This document shows, piece by piece, positions 1 through 9,402 of a stretch of 64,000 nt of DNA (the first letter of the stretch is position 1; every line of letters starts with the position of its first letter). Under the pieces are notes generated by a model. It was not told the origin of the DNA and made no database searches. It worked only from the letters and a program-made list of their open reading frames with translations. This stretch comes from Streptomyces sp. NBC_01549 (GTDB taxonomy: Bacteria; Actinomycetota; Actinomycetes; Streptomycetales; Streptomycetaceae): contig NZ_JAPEPW010000002.1 of the NCBI RefSeq assembly GCF_026339955.1, positions 992,001 to 1,056,000 on the forward strand, written 5' to 3'. The position numbers and the translations under genes are program-made.

Positions 1-39
1 GGGCGGCGCCACGACGGCACCGCCGGACCGCGAAAACGA

Positions 40-1443
<1,404 letters not shown>

Positions 1444-1573
1444 GGGTGGATCCTTCCGGTGAAGCCCGGCTCAGCGCCGGTCCGACATCCTCTGCACCAT
1501 CTGACCCTGTGACCTTATGTCGTGAGTTCCTGCGACCGACAGCCGACAACCCCTGACCTGCGGCCCACGCGGA

Positions 1574-1723
1574 TCAGGCGCGCAGTGCCGCCACGACGCT
1601 TTTCGTGTCCGTGATGACATGTGCGTAGGTCGGATCGTTCAACTCATGGGCGGCCCGCATGAATTCGCGTGAGAACGCCGCGGTGGCGCCGGTCACCAGC
1701 GACACATGGAATCCGAGTTCCAT
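1574..1723 (-). pseudogene. isochorismatase-family hydrolase, C-terminal remnant
   Basis: A 49-codon tail beginning MELGFHVSLVTGATAAFS and containing AAHELNDPTYAHVIT matches the last third of isochorismatase-like cysteine hydrolases. The frame is closed by a TGA seven codons upstream of the first ATG (rc of about 1742-1744), so the catalytic Asp/Lys/Cys part is missing. It is a decayed 3' end, probably not expressed. The assignment rests on motif resemblance alone. Confidence 0.55.
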
Positions 1724-1789
1724 CGTCGTAGTCGTACACCGTCATCACCGCCTGCTTTCAGCGGGTCGTGCTCCTGCGCGGGCGGCCGG

Positions 1790-2275
1790 TCAGACGGGGA
1801 ACAGCAGACAGCTGCTGGTGGTGTGCGCCAGCAGCCGGTCCCTCGAGTCGAAGAGCTCGGCCTGCGCGAGGGCGGTACGGCGTCCGCTGTTGAGGACGGT
1901 GCCCACGGCACGGACCTCGCCGGTGTCCACGGTGACCGGACGCAGGAACTTCACGTTCAGATCGAGAGAGGTGTACCCCATGCCCTGCGGCAGGACCGAC
2001 TGCACCGCGCAGCCCGCCGCCGAATCGAGCAGGGTGGCGTACACACCGCCGTGGACGCTTCCGATCGGGTTGTAGTGCTCCTCGCCCGGGACGAGGGCGA
2101 AGACGACCCGGCCGTGCTCGACCTCTTCGAGCGTCATCCCGAGGGTCGCCGCGATCGGCGCGGCGGGGAGCCGTCCGGCCTGCACCTCGCGGAGGAAGTC
2201 GAGACCGCTGTACTGCCCGACGGCGGCGGCGGAGACGGTGGGGTCCTCCCAGTCGTATGTGCGTGACCTGCCCAT
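1790..2275 (-). CDS. PaaI-type hot-dog acyl-CoA thioesterase
   Basis: A 161-residue single hot-dog protein of the PaaI/YdiI group, which hydrolyses acyl- or aryl-CoA thioesters. The typical signature HGGVYATLLDSAAG is present, followed by the strand Y-T-S-L-D-L-N-V-K-F-L-R-P found after the central helix in this family. It is transcribed away from the HxlR gene across an 81-base gap that carries two 28-bp direct repeats, so the HxlR protein probably controls it. The native substrate cannot be read from sequence; aromatic-CoA or fatty acyl-CoA are both possible. Confidence 0.88.
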   Translation of the reverse strand: MGRSRTYDWEDPTVSAAAVGQYSGLDFLREVQAGRLPAAPIAATLGMTLEEVEHGRVVFALVPGEEHYNPIGSVHGGVYATLLDSAAGCAVQSVLPQGMGYTSLDLNVKFLRPVTVDTGEVRAVGTVLNSGRRTALAQAELFDSRDRLLAHTTSSCLLFPV

Positions 2276-2289
2276 GTCGCTCCCTCGAT

Positions 2290-2352
2290 GATCTGGATGT
2301 CGAATTCGAAGCTAGCTAGTACGAGATCTGGATGTCAATGTCGAAGCCAGCT
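2290..2352. promoter_or_regulatory. two 28-bp direct repeats, likely HxlR operator
   Basis: Positions 2290-2317 and 2325-2352 both begin GATCTGGATGTC and end TCGAAGC(T/C)AGCT. They match except for a shifted block of about four bases and one substitution, at a 35-base period. They lie between the thioesterase start and the HxlR start and end four bases before the preferred ATG at 2357. The position suggests autoregulation and control of the divergent gene. Confidence 0.5.
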
Positions 2353-2356
2353 TACG

Positions 2357-2845
2357 ATGGCGTACATGACGTGGCTCGAGACAAGCACTGAGAACTGCAC
2401 GATCCAGCGGACTCTCGACCTGGTGGGCGAGAAGTGGTCGCTGCTGGTCCTGCGGGACGCCATGAACGGCGTACGACGCTTCGACGACTTCCGCCGGCAT
2501 GTCGGACTGTCCGAGAGCGTGCTCGCGGACCGGCTGCGCAAGCTCGTCACGGCCGGGATCCTGGACACCGTCCCCTACAGCGAGCCCGGCAGCCGCACCC
2601 GCCACGAGTACCGGCTCACCCGTAAGGGCTGGGAGCTGTGGCCGGCGATGATCGCCCTCAAGCAGTGGGGGGACCGCCATGCGGCGGATCCCGAGGGCCC
2701 GCCCCTGGAGGTCATGCACGCCGACTGCGGCGCGCCGGTCGAGACCGTGGTCGTCTGCTCCGCGGGACACGGCGCGCTCGTCCCGCCGCAGGCACGCACC
2801 CGCCCGGGCCCGTCGGCGAAGGCCCCGGATCCGACCGCTCGATAG
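2357..2845 (+). CDS. HxlR-family winged-helix transcriptional regulator
   Basis: About 162 residues from the ATG at 2357 (a second ATG is at 2366); a longer frame to 2288 would run through the direct repeats and is not favoured. The HxlR core starts with a Cys (NCTIQRTLDLVGEKWSLLVL), then RRFDDFRRHVGLSESVLADRL as the recognition region and a wing (GSRTRHEYRLT). These proteins often sense reactive electrophiles or small aromatics through the N-terminal Cys; that is family knowledge, not shown here. It is divergent from the PaaI thioesterase. The C-terminus is extended and Pro/Ala-rich. Confidence 0.88.
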   Translation: MAYMTWLETSTENCTIQRTLDLVGEKWSLLVLRDAMNGVRRFDDFRRHVGLSESVLADRLRKLVTAGILDTVPYSEPGSRTRHEYRLTRKGWELWPAMIALKQWGDRHAADPEGPPLEVMHADCGAPVETVVVCSAGHGALVPPQARTRPGPSAKAPDPTAR

Positions 2846-2896
2846 ACCGGTGGGGTGGGGGCGCGCGTGCGGGATCGAGACCCCGGCCGCGCCGAA

Positions 2897-3016
2897 GCCA
2901 CCGTCGTGACCGGTGCGGGCTCGGGCCTCGGCGCGGGCCGACCGTCCGGCGCGCGCCGCAGCGCACGACCGGCCGTGTCCGACACCCACGAGAACGGCCT
3001 CGACAAGACGGTGGAA
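2897..3016 (+). pseudogene. short-chain dehydrogenase remnant (cofactor-binding region)
   Basis: The translation ATVVTGAGSGLG followed about 16 residues later by SDTHENGLDKTVE resembles the TGxxxGxG loop and the second strand (cofactor ribose site) of classical SDR enzymes. The segment between is garbled and no catalytic YxxxK follows before 3195, so this is at best a decayed fragment. It lies beside a BVMO gene, and SDR/BVMO neighbours are common in steroid or cyclic-ketone catabolism. Speculative. Confidence 0.35.
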
Positions 3017-3195
3017 CGGGATCCCGCTCCCTGTACCCGCGCGCGGCCCCGGCGCCGACGACGGACAGGCCTGCGCCGGGCTTCAGCAGTCGATGGCCGA
3101 CGGCCGGTAACGCCGCTCGAAGGGCTGGGAGGAGTGCGTGCCAGACCGGGCGACGGGACGATGCCGCGTTCGACGGGGGGCGAAGCGGTCGTCGT

Positions 3196-4689
3196 TCATG
3201 CCGACGCCTCGGCCCTCGCGGGGCGCGCGCTCGAGGTGAAGCGCAGGTTTTCGTCCTCGACGGGGCCGCCGCGCAGCAGCTTCACGTCGGAGTGGTAGTT
3301 CATCGACATGAGCCAGGGATGGGCCAGTCCTTGACGCGGCAGCTCATGGAGTGACCGTTTGACGTATCCGGCGCCGAAGTCGAGCAACGGACGGGTGGGC
3401 ATGGCCGGGTCGGGGAGCTGGGGGCAGCAGATGTCCGTGCCGGTGGCGTCCATGTGTCCGAGCAGACGGGTGAAGTGCTCGCACAGCAGGCCGATCTTGA
3501 GCGTCCACGAGGAGTTGGTGTAGCCGATCGCGAAGGCGAAGTTCGGCACGCCGCTCAGCATCATGCCCTTGAACGCCACCTTGTCGGCGGCGTCGACGGG
3601 CTCGCCGTCCACCGAGAGCGTCATCCCGCCGAACAGCTGCAGGTTCAGGCCGGTGGCGGTGACGATGATGTCGGCGTCGAGCTCACGACCGGACTCGAGC
3701 CGGATGCCGGTCTCGGTGAACGTCGTGATCCGGTCGGTGACGACCGAGGCCGTTCCCTTCCTGAGTGCCTTGAACAGGTCCGCGTCGGGGACCGTGCACA
3801 GCCGCTGGTCCCAGGGGTCGTAGGGCGGGTTGAAGTGCTCGTCCACTGGATAACCGGTCGGCAGTTGCCTGACGTTCACGGCCCGGATGAGACGCCGTAC
3901 GACCCGTGGGTGGCGTTGCGAGGTCCGCCAGACGAGGCGCTGCAGGGCGATGTTCTTACGCCGGGTGAGCCGGTGGGCGAGGTCGGCCGGCAACACCTTG
4001 CGCAGCGTGTTCGCGATCACGTCCCGCGACGCCACCGGAAGGATGTACGTGGGCGAACGCTGGAGCATGGTGACGTGGCCGGCCGTGTCGGCCAGCGCCG
4101 GGATCAGCGTGACGGCGGTCGCACCGCTGCCGATCACCACGACCTTCTTGCCCGCGTGGTCCAGGTCCTCAGGCCAGTGCTGAGGGTGCACGATCTGTCC
4201 GGCGAACCGCTCCCGACCCTCGAAGCGGGGGGTGAACCCTTCGTCGTAGCGGTAGTAGCCACCAGCGCAGAACAGCCAGTTCGCGGTCATCGACAGTCTC
4301 TCGCCGGTGTCGGCGCGCTCGATCTCCACCGTCCAGCGGGCCTCGGCGGTGGACCAGGACGCGCCGCGCACCTTGTGGTGGTAGCGGATGTGCTGTTCGA
4401 TGCCGCTCTCCCCCGCGGTCTCCCGCAGGTAGTCGAGGATCAGATCGGCGGTGGCGATCGACTTGTCGTTGCGCCAGGGCCGGAACGCGTAGCCGAAGGT
4501 GTGCAGGTCGGAGTCCGACCGGATGCCCGGGTAGCGGAAGAGCGCCCAGGTGCCGCCGGAGACACCGCGGGCCTCCAGGACCGCATAGCTGCTGCCGGGC
4601 CGCTCGGTCTGCAGGTAGTGGGCAGCGCCGATGCCGGAGATGCCGGCGCCGATGATCAGCACGTCGATGTGCTCGCTCTGACGGATCAT
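3196..4689 (-). CDS. flavin-containing monooxygenase, Baeyer-Villiger type
   Basis: A 497-residue class B flavin monooxygenase that uses FAD, NADPH and O2, probably to convert a ketone to an ester or lactone. It has the FAD Rossmann loop GAGISGIG near residue 14, the BVMO/FMO fingerprint FAGQIVHPQHWP (FxGxxxHxxxWP) and a second nucleotide motif GSGATAV. The start at 4689 has a GGAG about 9 bases upstream; an in-frame extension to 4782 lacks a ribosome site and runs toward the divergent promoter. The PucR regulator upstream on the other strand, 139 bases away, is the likely controller. Substrate not deducible. Confidence 0.9.
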   Translation of the reverse strand: MIRQSEHIDVLIIGAGISGIGAAHYLQTERPGSSYAVLEARGVSGGTWALFRYPGIRSDSDLHTFGYAFRPWRNDKSIATADLILDYLRETAGESGIEQHIRYHHKVRGASWSTAEARWTVEIERADTGERLSMTANWLFCAGGYYRYDEGFTPRFEGRERFAGQIVHPQHWPEDLDHAGKKVVVIGSGATAVTLIPALADTAGHVTMLQRSPTYILPVASRDVIANTLRKVLPADLAHRLTRRKNIALQRLVWRTSQRHPRVVRRLIRAVNVRQLPTGYPVDEHFNPPYDPWDQRLCTVPDADLFKALRKGTASVVTDRITTFTETGIRLESGRELDADIIVTATGLNLQLFGGMTLSVDGEPVDAADKVAFKGMMLSGVPNFAFAIGYTNSSWTLKIGLLCEHFTRLLGHMDATGTDICCPQLPDPAMPTRPLLDFGAGYVKRSLHELPRQGLAHPWLMSMNYHSDVKLLRGGPVEDENLRFTSSARPARAEASA

Positions 4690-4828
4690 GTGCGGGGACT
4701 CCGTTGATGAGGCGTCGCTGGGTGATGCCTCGATGATGACCTCACATACCAGCCAGTACGGTGTGGCAGTTCGCACCTTCACCGGAAAAGTCCAGTGCGT
4801 TGTGCACCACTGCGGCTAGCGTACGGAC

Positions 4829-6052
4829 ATGAGCCGGCAACGCTCGTCCGAACGAATATGCGATTTACTTCGGCAGGGGGCGGCGATCGCGCTCAACAGT
4901 CTGCAGGAGTGGCTCGACGAGATCGACGAGGCCACCTTGGCGGCGGTGAGCATGCGAGCCATCGCGCAGGACCCCGCCCTGCGTGCCGCCACGCGGCGGA
5001 TCAACCGCGCCCATCTGGCGTATTGGGCGTCGGAAACCGTGCGCGACCCCGGCGCGCCCGTACCTGCGTACGTCGGCCCGGACAGTCTCAGCCACGCCCG
5101 CGACCTGGTGCGCCGCGGGCTCGACGAATCGGCCCTGGACTCCTACCGCGTCGGCCAGAACGCCGCCTGGCGGCGCTGGATGCAGACCGCCTTCACACTG
5201 ACCTCCGATCCCGACGAACTGCGCGAGCTGCTCGATGTGTCGGCGCGGTCCGTGTCGGCCTTCCTCGACGCCACGATCGCCCACATCGCCGCACGCATGG
5301 CCACCGAGCGCGAGGAGCTGACCCATGGCACGCACGCAGAACGTCGCGAGATCGTCACCCTGCTCGTCGAAGGCGCGCCCATCAGCCGGCAACGGGCGGA
5401 AGCGCGCCTCGGTTACGCGCTCGACCGGACGCACACCGCCGCCGTCGTGTGGAGCGAGGAACCGGACCCCGAACCGGGCCACCTCGAGCGTGCCACCGAG
5501 GCTCTGGCGCAGACGGCCGGGGTGCAGCAACCGCTCACCGTGATCGTCGGTGCGGCCACCCTGTGGGTGTGGCTGCCCGGACCCGCCGCGCCGGACACCG
5601 GCCTGCTGAGTCAGCTCCTCGACCCGCTGCCGGGCGTCCGGATCGCCGTAGGGCCGTCCGCCCGGAGCGTGGAAGGCTTCCGGCGCAGCCATCTCGACGC
5701 GCTGACCACTCAGCGCATGCTCGCCAGGCTCCGTTCGCCGCGTCGCGTCGCCGGCTTCGATGACGTCCAACTCAGCAGCCTGATCAGCCAGGACGTGGAA
5801 CAGGCCGACGACTTCATCAAGACGACCCTCGGCGACCTCGCCACGGCGAGCCCGGAACTGAGGCACGCGGTCCTCACGTACATCCAGGCCCAGTGCAACA
5901 CGACCCGCGCCGCCGACCGTCTCTACACCCACCGCAACACCCTGCTCCGGCAGCTCGACCGCGCCGGCCGACTGCTCCCGAGGCCCCTCGAGGACAACAC
6001 CGTCAAGGTCGCGGTCGCCCTCGATCTGCTCCAGTGGCGTGGCAGCGACTGA
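4829..6052 (+). CDS. PucR/CdaR-type helix-turn-helix regulator
   Basis: A 407-residue regulator with the PucR layout: an N-terminal sensor half (RsbRD-like, alpha-helical, with ARDLVRRGLDESALDSYRVG), a central GGDEF-like region and a C-terminal HTH where CNTTRAADRLYTHRNTLLRQ carries the recognition helix. These proteins usually activate an adjacent catabolic gene in response to its substrate. It is divergent from the BVMO, which is therefore the probable target. The ATG at 4829 is the first plausible start and leaves 139 bases for the shared promoter region. Confidence 0.88.
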   Translation: MSRQRSSERICDLLRQGAAIALNSLQEWLDEIDEATLAAVSMRAIAQDPALRAATRRINRAHLAYWASETVRDPGAPVPAYVGPDSLSHARDLVRRGLDESALDSYRVGQNAAWRRWMQTAFTLTSDPDELRELLDVSARSVSAFLDATIAHIAARMATEREELTHGTHAERREIVTLLVEGAPISRQRAEARLGYALDRTHTAAVVWSEEPDPEPGHLERATEALAQTAGVQQPLTVIVGAATLWVWLPGPAAPDTGLLSQLLDPLPGVRIAVGPSARSVEGFRRSHLDALTTQRMLARLRSPRRVAGFDDVQLSSLISQDVEQADDFIKTTLGDLATASPELRHAVLTYIQAQCNTTRAADRLYTHRNTLLRQLDRAGRLLPRPLEDNTVKVAVALDLLQWRGSD

Positions 6053-6203
6053 GCGCCGGGATGTGCGCTGTCGTGCGTCCGCATCGGCGCTACTCGCGCT
6101 CCGCGGCGTACTGCGTTCTCAGCAGTGCAGCGGGGCTGCCATCGCCGACCTGACGGCACCACAGTCCACCGACGACGGCACCGATCCGGCCCAGCCGTCG
6201 GCA

Positions 6204-6746
6204 CTAACCGGTTGCGGTGGTGGCGACGGTCAGGACGAGCGCCGCGCTGGACGCGCAGCCGATGCGGCCGTCGTGCACGGCCCGTACGGCCTCGTCCAGG
6301 GACACGTGACGCACCTGGAGATCCGCTTCCCCGGACTCCAGCGCCGACTCGCCCGGGGTGAGTCCCTCCGCACTCCACAAGTGGACGCGTGCCGGGGTCA
6401 GTCCCTGCATGGGGTGGACGGCGCCCCTCGGGGTCCAGCGGCCGCCCCGGTAGCCGGTCTCCTCGGCCAGTTCACGCCGGGCGGCCGCACCACTGTCCTG
6501 ATCGTCCGGGTCGACGTTGCCGCCGGGCAGCTGCCACATGGGTCCGGTGAGGTAGTGGTACTGCTCGATCATCAGGAGCCGCCCGTCGACCAGCGCCACG
6601 ACCCGTACGAGATCCGGTACACGCACCCAGTCGTAGTGGCCGGGCCGCCCGTCGGGCAGGGTGATCTCGTCCCGGTACGCCACCAGGCGGGGTGTCGCGT
6701 ACATCCGCTCCTCGCGGTGTCTTCGCCATGGTCCTCGGGTTTCCAT
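6204..6746 (-). CDS. Nudix hydrolase
   Basis: A pyrophosphohydrolase-type protein of about 180 residues from the ATG at 6746 (an ATG at 6704, three bases after GGAG, is also possible; the N-terminal RRHREER segment before it is usual for ADP-ribose pyrophosphatase relatives). The Nudix box reads GGN-VDPDDQDSGAAA-RRELAEETGY. It keeps the REL-EE-TG core but has one residue more between GG and RE than the standard spacing. Probable substrates are nucleoside diphosphate derivatives such as ADP-ribose. No partner gene is adjacent. Confidence 0.85.
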   Translation of the reverse strand: METRGPWRRHREERMYATPRLVAYRDEITLPDGRPGHYDWVRVPDLVRVVALVDGRLLMIEQYHYLTGPMWQLPGGNVDPDDQDSGAAARRELAEETGYRGGRWTPRGAVHPMQGLTPARVHLWSAEGLTPGESALESGEADLQVRHVSLDEAVRAVHDGRIGCASSAALVLTVATTATG

Positions 6747-6884
6747 GCCCCCAGTTCTGCCCAGGGTCCACGACGGCATGCGGGAGGCCGGTCAGGCGAG
6801 CACGGAGGCGGGCCGCCGGTGTCGAAGCGCTGCGCCTCGGCACCGGTCAGTGCCCGGGCCGCACGGACGGACCGTACGACCGCT

Positions 6885-7568
6885 TCAGCTCTCGAAGCGG
6901 TATCCCATGCCGGGCTCGGTGATGAGGTAGCGGGGGTGGGCGGGGTCCGCTTCCAGTTTGCGGCGGAGTTGGGCCATGTAGACCCGCAGGTAGTTGGTCT
7001 TGTTGGTCTGGGAGCTGCCCCACACCTCCTGGAGCAGGTGCTTCTGTGTGATGAGCCGACCGGGGTTGGTGACCAGGATCTCCAGCAGATGCCACTCGGT
7101 CGGTGTGAGGCGAACGTCGTGCCCGGCGCGGGTGGCCTTCTTGGCGAGCAGGTCGATGGTGAAGCCGTCCGTCGTGACGAGCGTCGTCTCGGAGGCCGGC
7201 GGAACGTCGTCGGTGCGGCGGACGGCGGCGCGCAGCCGGGCGAGGAGTTCGTCCATGCTGAACGGCTTGGTGATGTAGTCGTCGGCGCCCGCGTCGAGGG
7301 CCCCGACCTTCTCGTCGGATGCCCGGCGGGCGGACAGCACGAGGATCGGTACACGGGTCCAGCCGCGCAGGGCCTTGATGACGTCCGTGCCGTCCATGTC
7401 GGGCAGGCCCAGGTCGAGCAGGACCACGTCGGGCTGCCGGGCGGCGGCGATGCGCAGGGCGGTGGTGCCGTCGGGGGCCGGGTCGACTCCGTACTTGCGG
7501 GCCTGCAGGTTGATCACGAGGGCCCGGACGAGCTGAGGGTCGTCCTCCACCACCAGTACCCGGGGCAT
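6885..7568 (-). CDS. kdpE: KdpE response regulator (orphan)
   Basis: A 227-residue OmpR/PhoB-type regulator closest to KdpE, which turns on the high-affinity K+ ATPase. The receiver has acidic D9/D10, phosphoacceptor D52 in VVLLDLGLPDMDG and K in YITKPF. The C-terminal winged helix has the KdpE-like LTPTEWHLLEILVTNPGRL and NYLRVYMAQLRRKLE. The ATG at 7568 begins exactly at the receiver (MPRVLVVEDD). The sensor gene kdpD, normally just upstream, is absent: only a kdpC tail lies there. It may respond to another kinase or be a relic. Confidence 0.92.
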   Translation of the reverse strand: MPRVLVVEDDPQLVRALVINLQARKYGVDPAPDGTTALRIAAARQPDVVLLDLGLPDMDGTDVIKALRGWTRVPILVLSARRASDEKVGALDAGADDYITKPFSMDELLARLRAAVRRTDDVPPASETTLVTTDGFTIDLLAKKATRAGHDVRLTPTEWHLLEILVTNPGRLITQKHLLQEVWGSSQTNKTNYLRVYMAQLRRKLEADPAHPRYLITEPGMGYRFES

Positions 7569-7631
7569 CCGTGCGCCTTTCCTGTTGTGCGGCGGGCCGG
7601 AACCCGTGGAACCGGACCTTTTAAGGCGGTA

Positions 7632-7665
7632 GTTGGCGGACCCGGGTCTCTCCCTGTCCGCCAAC
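7632..7665. terminator. inverted repeat after the kdpC remnant
   Basis: Ten-base arms 7632-7641 and 7656-7665 (GTTGGCGGAC/GTCCGCCAAC) around a 14-base loop, between the kdpC remnant and kdpE. No T-run follows, as is usual in this high-GC background. It could attenuate transcription into kdpE. Confidence 0.45.
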
Positions 7666-7689
7666 TCCCGCTCGATGCGTGTAAGCCCA

Positions 7690-7837
7690 TCAGCTCTTCG
7701 CCACGAGTTCCTTGAGCGCGATGTTGAGTTGGAGGACGTTGACGCGGGGCTCGCCGATGAAGCCGAGGGTGCGGCCGTCGGTGTGCTCGTCGACCAGCTT
7801 CTGCACCTGGGCGACGGGCAGGCCGTTTTTCTCGGCG
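7690..7837 (-). pseudogene. kdpC remnant (C-terminal end of K+-ATPase subunit C)
   Basis: The last 45 or so codons read GLPVAQVQKLVDEHTDGRT and GFIGEPRVNVLQLNIALKEL, ending LVAKS-stop. This is the conserved C-terminus of KdpC, the periplasm-facing chaperone subunit of the KdpFABC potassium pump. The N-terminal membrane part is gone: similarity stops sharply near 7837, where sequence on the opposite strand becomes the end of an FAD monooxygenase. So the kdp operon has been cut here, and kdpD between kdpC and kdpE is also missing. Confidence 0.8.
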
Positions 7838-8066
7838 CTCCCCGAGCCCACCGTCGAAGCGGCGCTGACCCGTTACGACACCGAGCGCCGCCCACGCAGC
7901 CAGTCCGTCGCGCGCGCCGCCCGCCAGGCCGCCCGGATGGGCCAACAACTCACCCACCCCCCGGCCGTCACCCTGCGCAACACCGCTCTCCGGCCGGCCC
8001 CCCTCCCGCGCGACCGTCCACGCCATCCTGCGACATGCCGACTGGACACCGCCGGACCTGGGCTGA
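7838..8066 (+). pseudogene. FAD-dependent monooxygenase, C-terminal remnant with frameshift
   Basis: The frame reads LPEPTVEAALTRYDTERRPR then SQSVARAARQAARMGQQL, typical of the last helices of class A FAD monooxygenases. At the C-run near 8000-8003 the frame must shift by one base to continue ATVHAILRHADWTPP and stop at 8064-8066. Both the missing FAD domain and the shift show a dead gene. Its 5' edge coincides with the truncated end of the kdpC remnant on the other strand, marking one recombination junction. Confidence 0.7.
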
Positions 8067-8470
8067 CGGCACCTGCCCCGATCCGCGGCCGGTCAAAGGG
8101 CCCTCATCGAGCGTCGTCTCGCGTTGGCCTGCGGCCACTCTGACCGTCCGCGCCGCTCCCGAAGTCGGCCGGCTGTCAAGCGAACCCGACCCGTGATTGA
8201 GCACGCAGCCAAGTGACGACGAGAGCGGGGCTGGAAATGTTCATGGCGCTTCAACAACATGGCCACGTCGCGCACCAGGGCGTGAAGGCACGGATCCAGG
8301 CGAGCCCGCGGTACGCACGTCGAACGCCACCGCGTCTGGCAGGACGCCCCTTCACCGGCTCGCCCGTCGCGCCGCTGTCGTCGACGCCTTCTTCGACCTC
8401 GCGGACACGATCATCACAGTTCGTAGCCTGGCTGAACAGCCTCGGCGCAAGCCGCTCCGCTCGATCTCCC
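8067..8470. other. gene-poor stretch with a possible transposase tail
   Basis: No intact gene is recognised. On the + strand around 8370-8460 the translation RRAAVVDAFFDLADTIITVR-SL resembles the C-terminal helix seen in some Streptomyces transposases, but it is short and out of context. The rest lacks a convincing coding pattern. It is probably scar tissue from IS activity. Confidence 0.3.
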
Positions 8471-9340
8471 TCACACCGTGCCCAGGGCGGCTTGCTTCTC
8501 CTGGTTGCCTGTCAGGAAGTCGGTGATCCGACGGTTCGTCTGTGCGGGTGTGGCAGTGGGCATGGCGAAGTGGGTGAGCTCGGCCAGGATCTCGATTCGG
8601 GCGTCCGGTACGGCCTTGCGGGCGCGGGCTGCGACTCTCGCGGTGTCGTGGGCGCCGCTACGGCCGGCGAGAAGGACCAGCAGCGGGACACTGAGCCCCG
8701 TGGGATCCGGGCGGCGGCCGACGACCAGTTTCCGATGCGCGAAGCCCGAGACCGCCAGGGCGTAGAGCCGCTTCCAGCCCGGGTCGGTGTACGTCCCGGC
8801 CGTCTCGCGGTCCACGTAGGCGCGGGCGCGGGCTTCCGTCGGGCGCAGCAGTATCGGCAGCGAGCGCAGCAAGAAACCCGGGCGGAAGCCGGCGAAGCAC
8901 TGGGTCGGGTCAAGCAGTACCAGCCGGTCGACCCGCGGTGCGGCGTGCAGGGCGTAGGTCAGGCCGATCCAGGCGCCGTAGGAGTGGCCCACGAGGTGCG
9001 CGCGGGGCACGGCAAGGCCGTCGAGCAGCGCATCCAGCCAGGCCATCAGGTCGGTGGCGGTGCGCAGCGGGCGCCCGCCGGGGATGCTGTGTCCGGCATC
9101 GCCGAGGATGTCGACGGCCAGCACCCGGTGATGCGTGCCGAGTGCGGGGGCATTGGCGAACCAGACCGCGCCGGTGGAGCCGCCGCCGTGCAGGAGCAGG
9201 ACCGGGGTGGCTTCGTCGGGGCCGTAGGCGTGGACACGGGTGGTGCCGTACGGGGTGGGAACGTCGATCTCGGTGACACCGGTGGGCCAGCGCGCGAGCA
9301 GCGCGTCGTAGGCGGCGAAGAACGCTTGGGATGAGGACAC
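8471..9340 (-). CDS. alpha/beta hydrolase
   Basis: A 289-residue alpha/beta hydrolase. The oxyanion-hole motif LLHGGGSTGAVW comes early, the nucleophile elbow is GHSYGAW and the catalytic His is in ELTHFAMP near the C-terminus. An acid follows strand 6 as expected. The GTG at 9340 has AAGGG about 6-10 bases upstream. It is divergent from a MarR gene across a perfect palindrome, so it is probably repressed by that MarR. Possible substrates are esters or lactones; nothing in the sequence is more specific. Confidence 0.87.
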   Translation of the reverse strand: MSSSQAFFAAYDALLARWPTGVTEIDVPTPYGTTRVHAYGPDEATPVLLLHGGGSTGAVWFANAPALGTHHRVLAVDILGDAGHSIPGGRPLRTATDLMAWLDALLDGLAVPRAHLVGHSYGAWIGLTYALHAAPRVDRLVLLDPTQCFAGFRPGFLLRSLPILLRPTEARARAYVDRETAGTYTDPGWKRLYALAVSGFAHRKLVVGRRPDPTGLSVPLLVLLAGRSGAHDTARVAARARKAVPDARIEILAELTHFAMPTATPAQTNRRITDFLTGNQEKQAALGTV

Positions 9341-9374
9341 GGTGAACCCTTCGAGGCGTCGTCTCGTTGACCAA

Positions 9375-9395
9375 CTATCTCGCTCGGCGAGATAG
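9375..9395. promoter_or_regulatory. perfect palindrome, MarR operator
   Basis: Nine-base arms CTATCTCGC and GCGAGATAG (9375-9383, 9387-9395) around a 3-base spacer, placed between the divergent hydrolase and MarR genes, 34 bases from the hydrolase start. MarR proteins commonly bind such 18-22 bp palindromes. Confidence 0.7.
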
Positions 9396-9402
9396 TAGCC
9401 CA

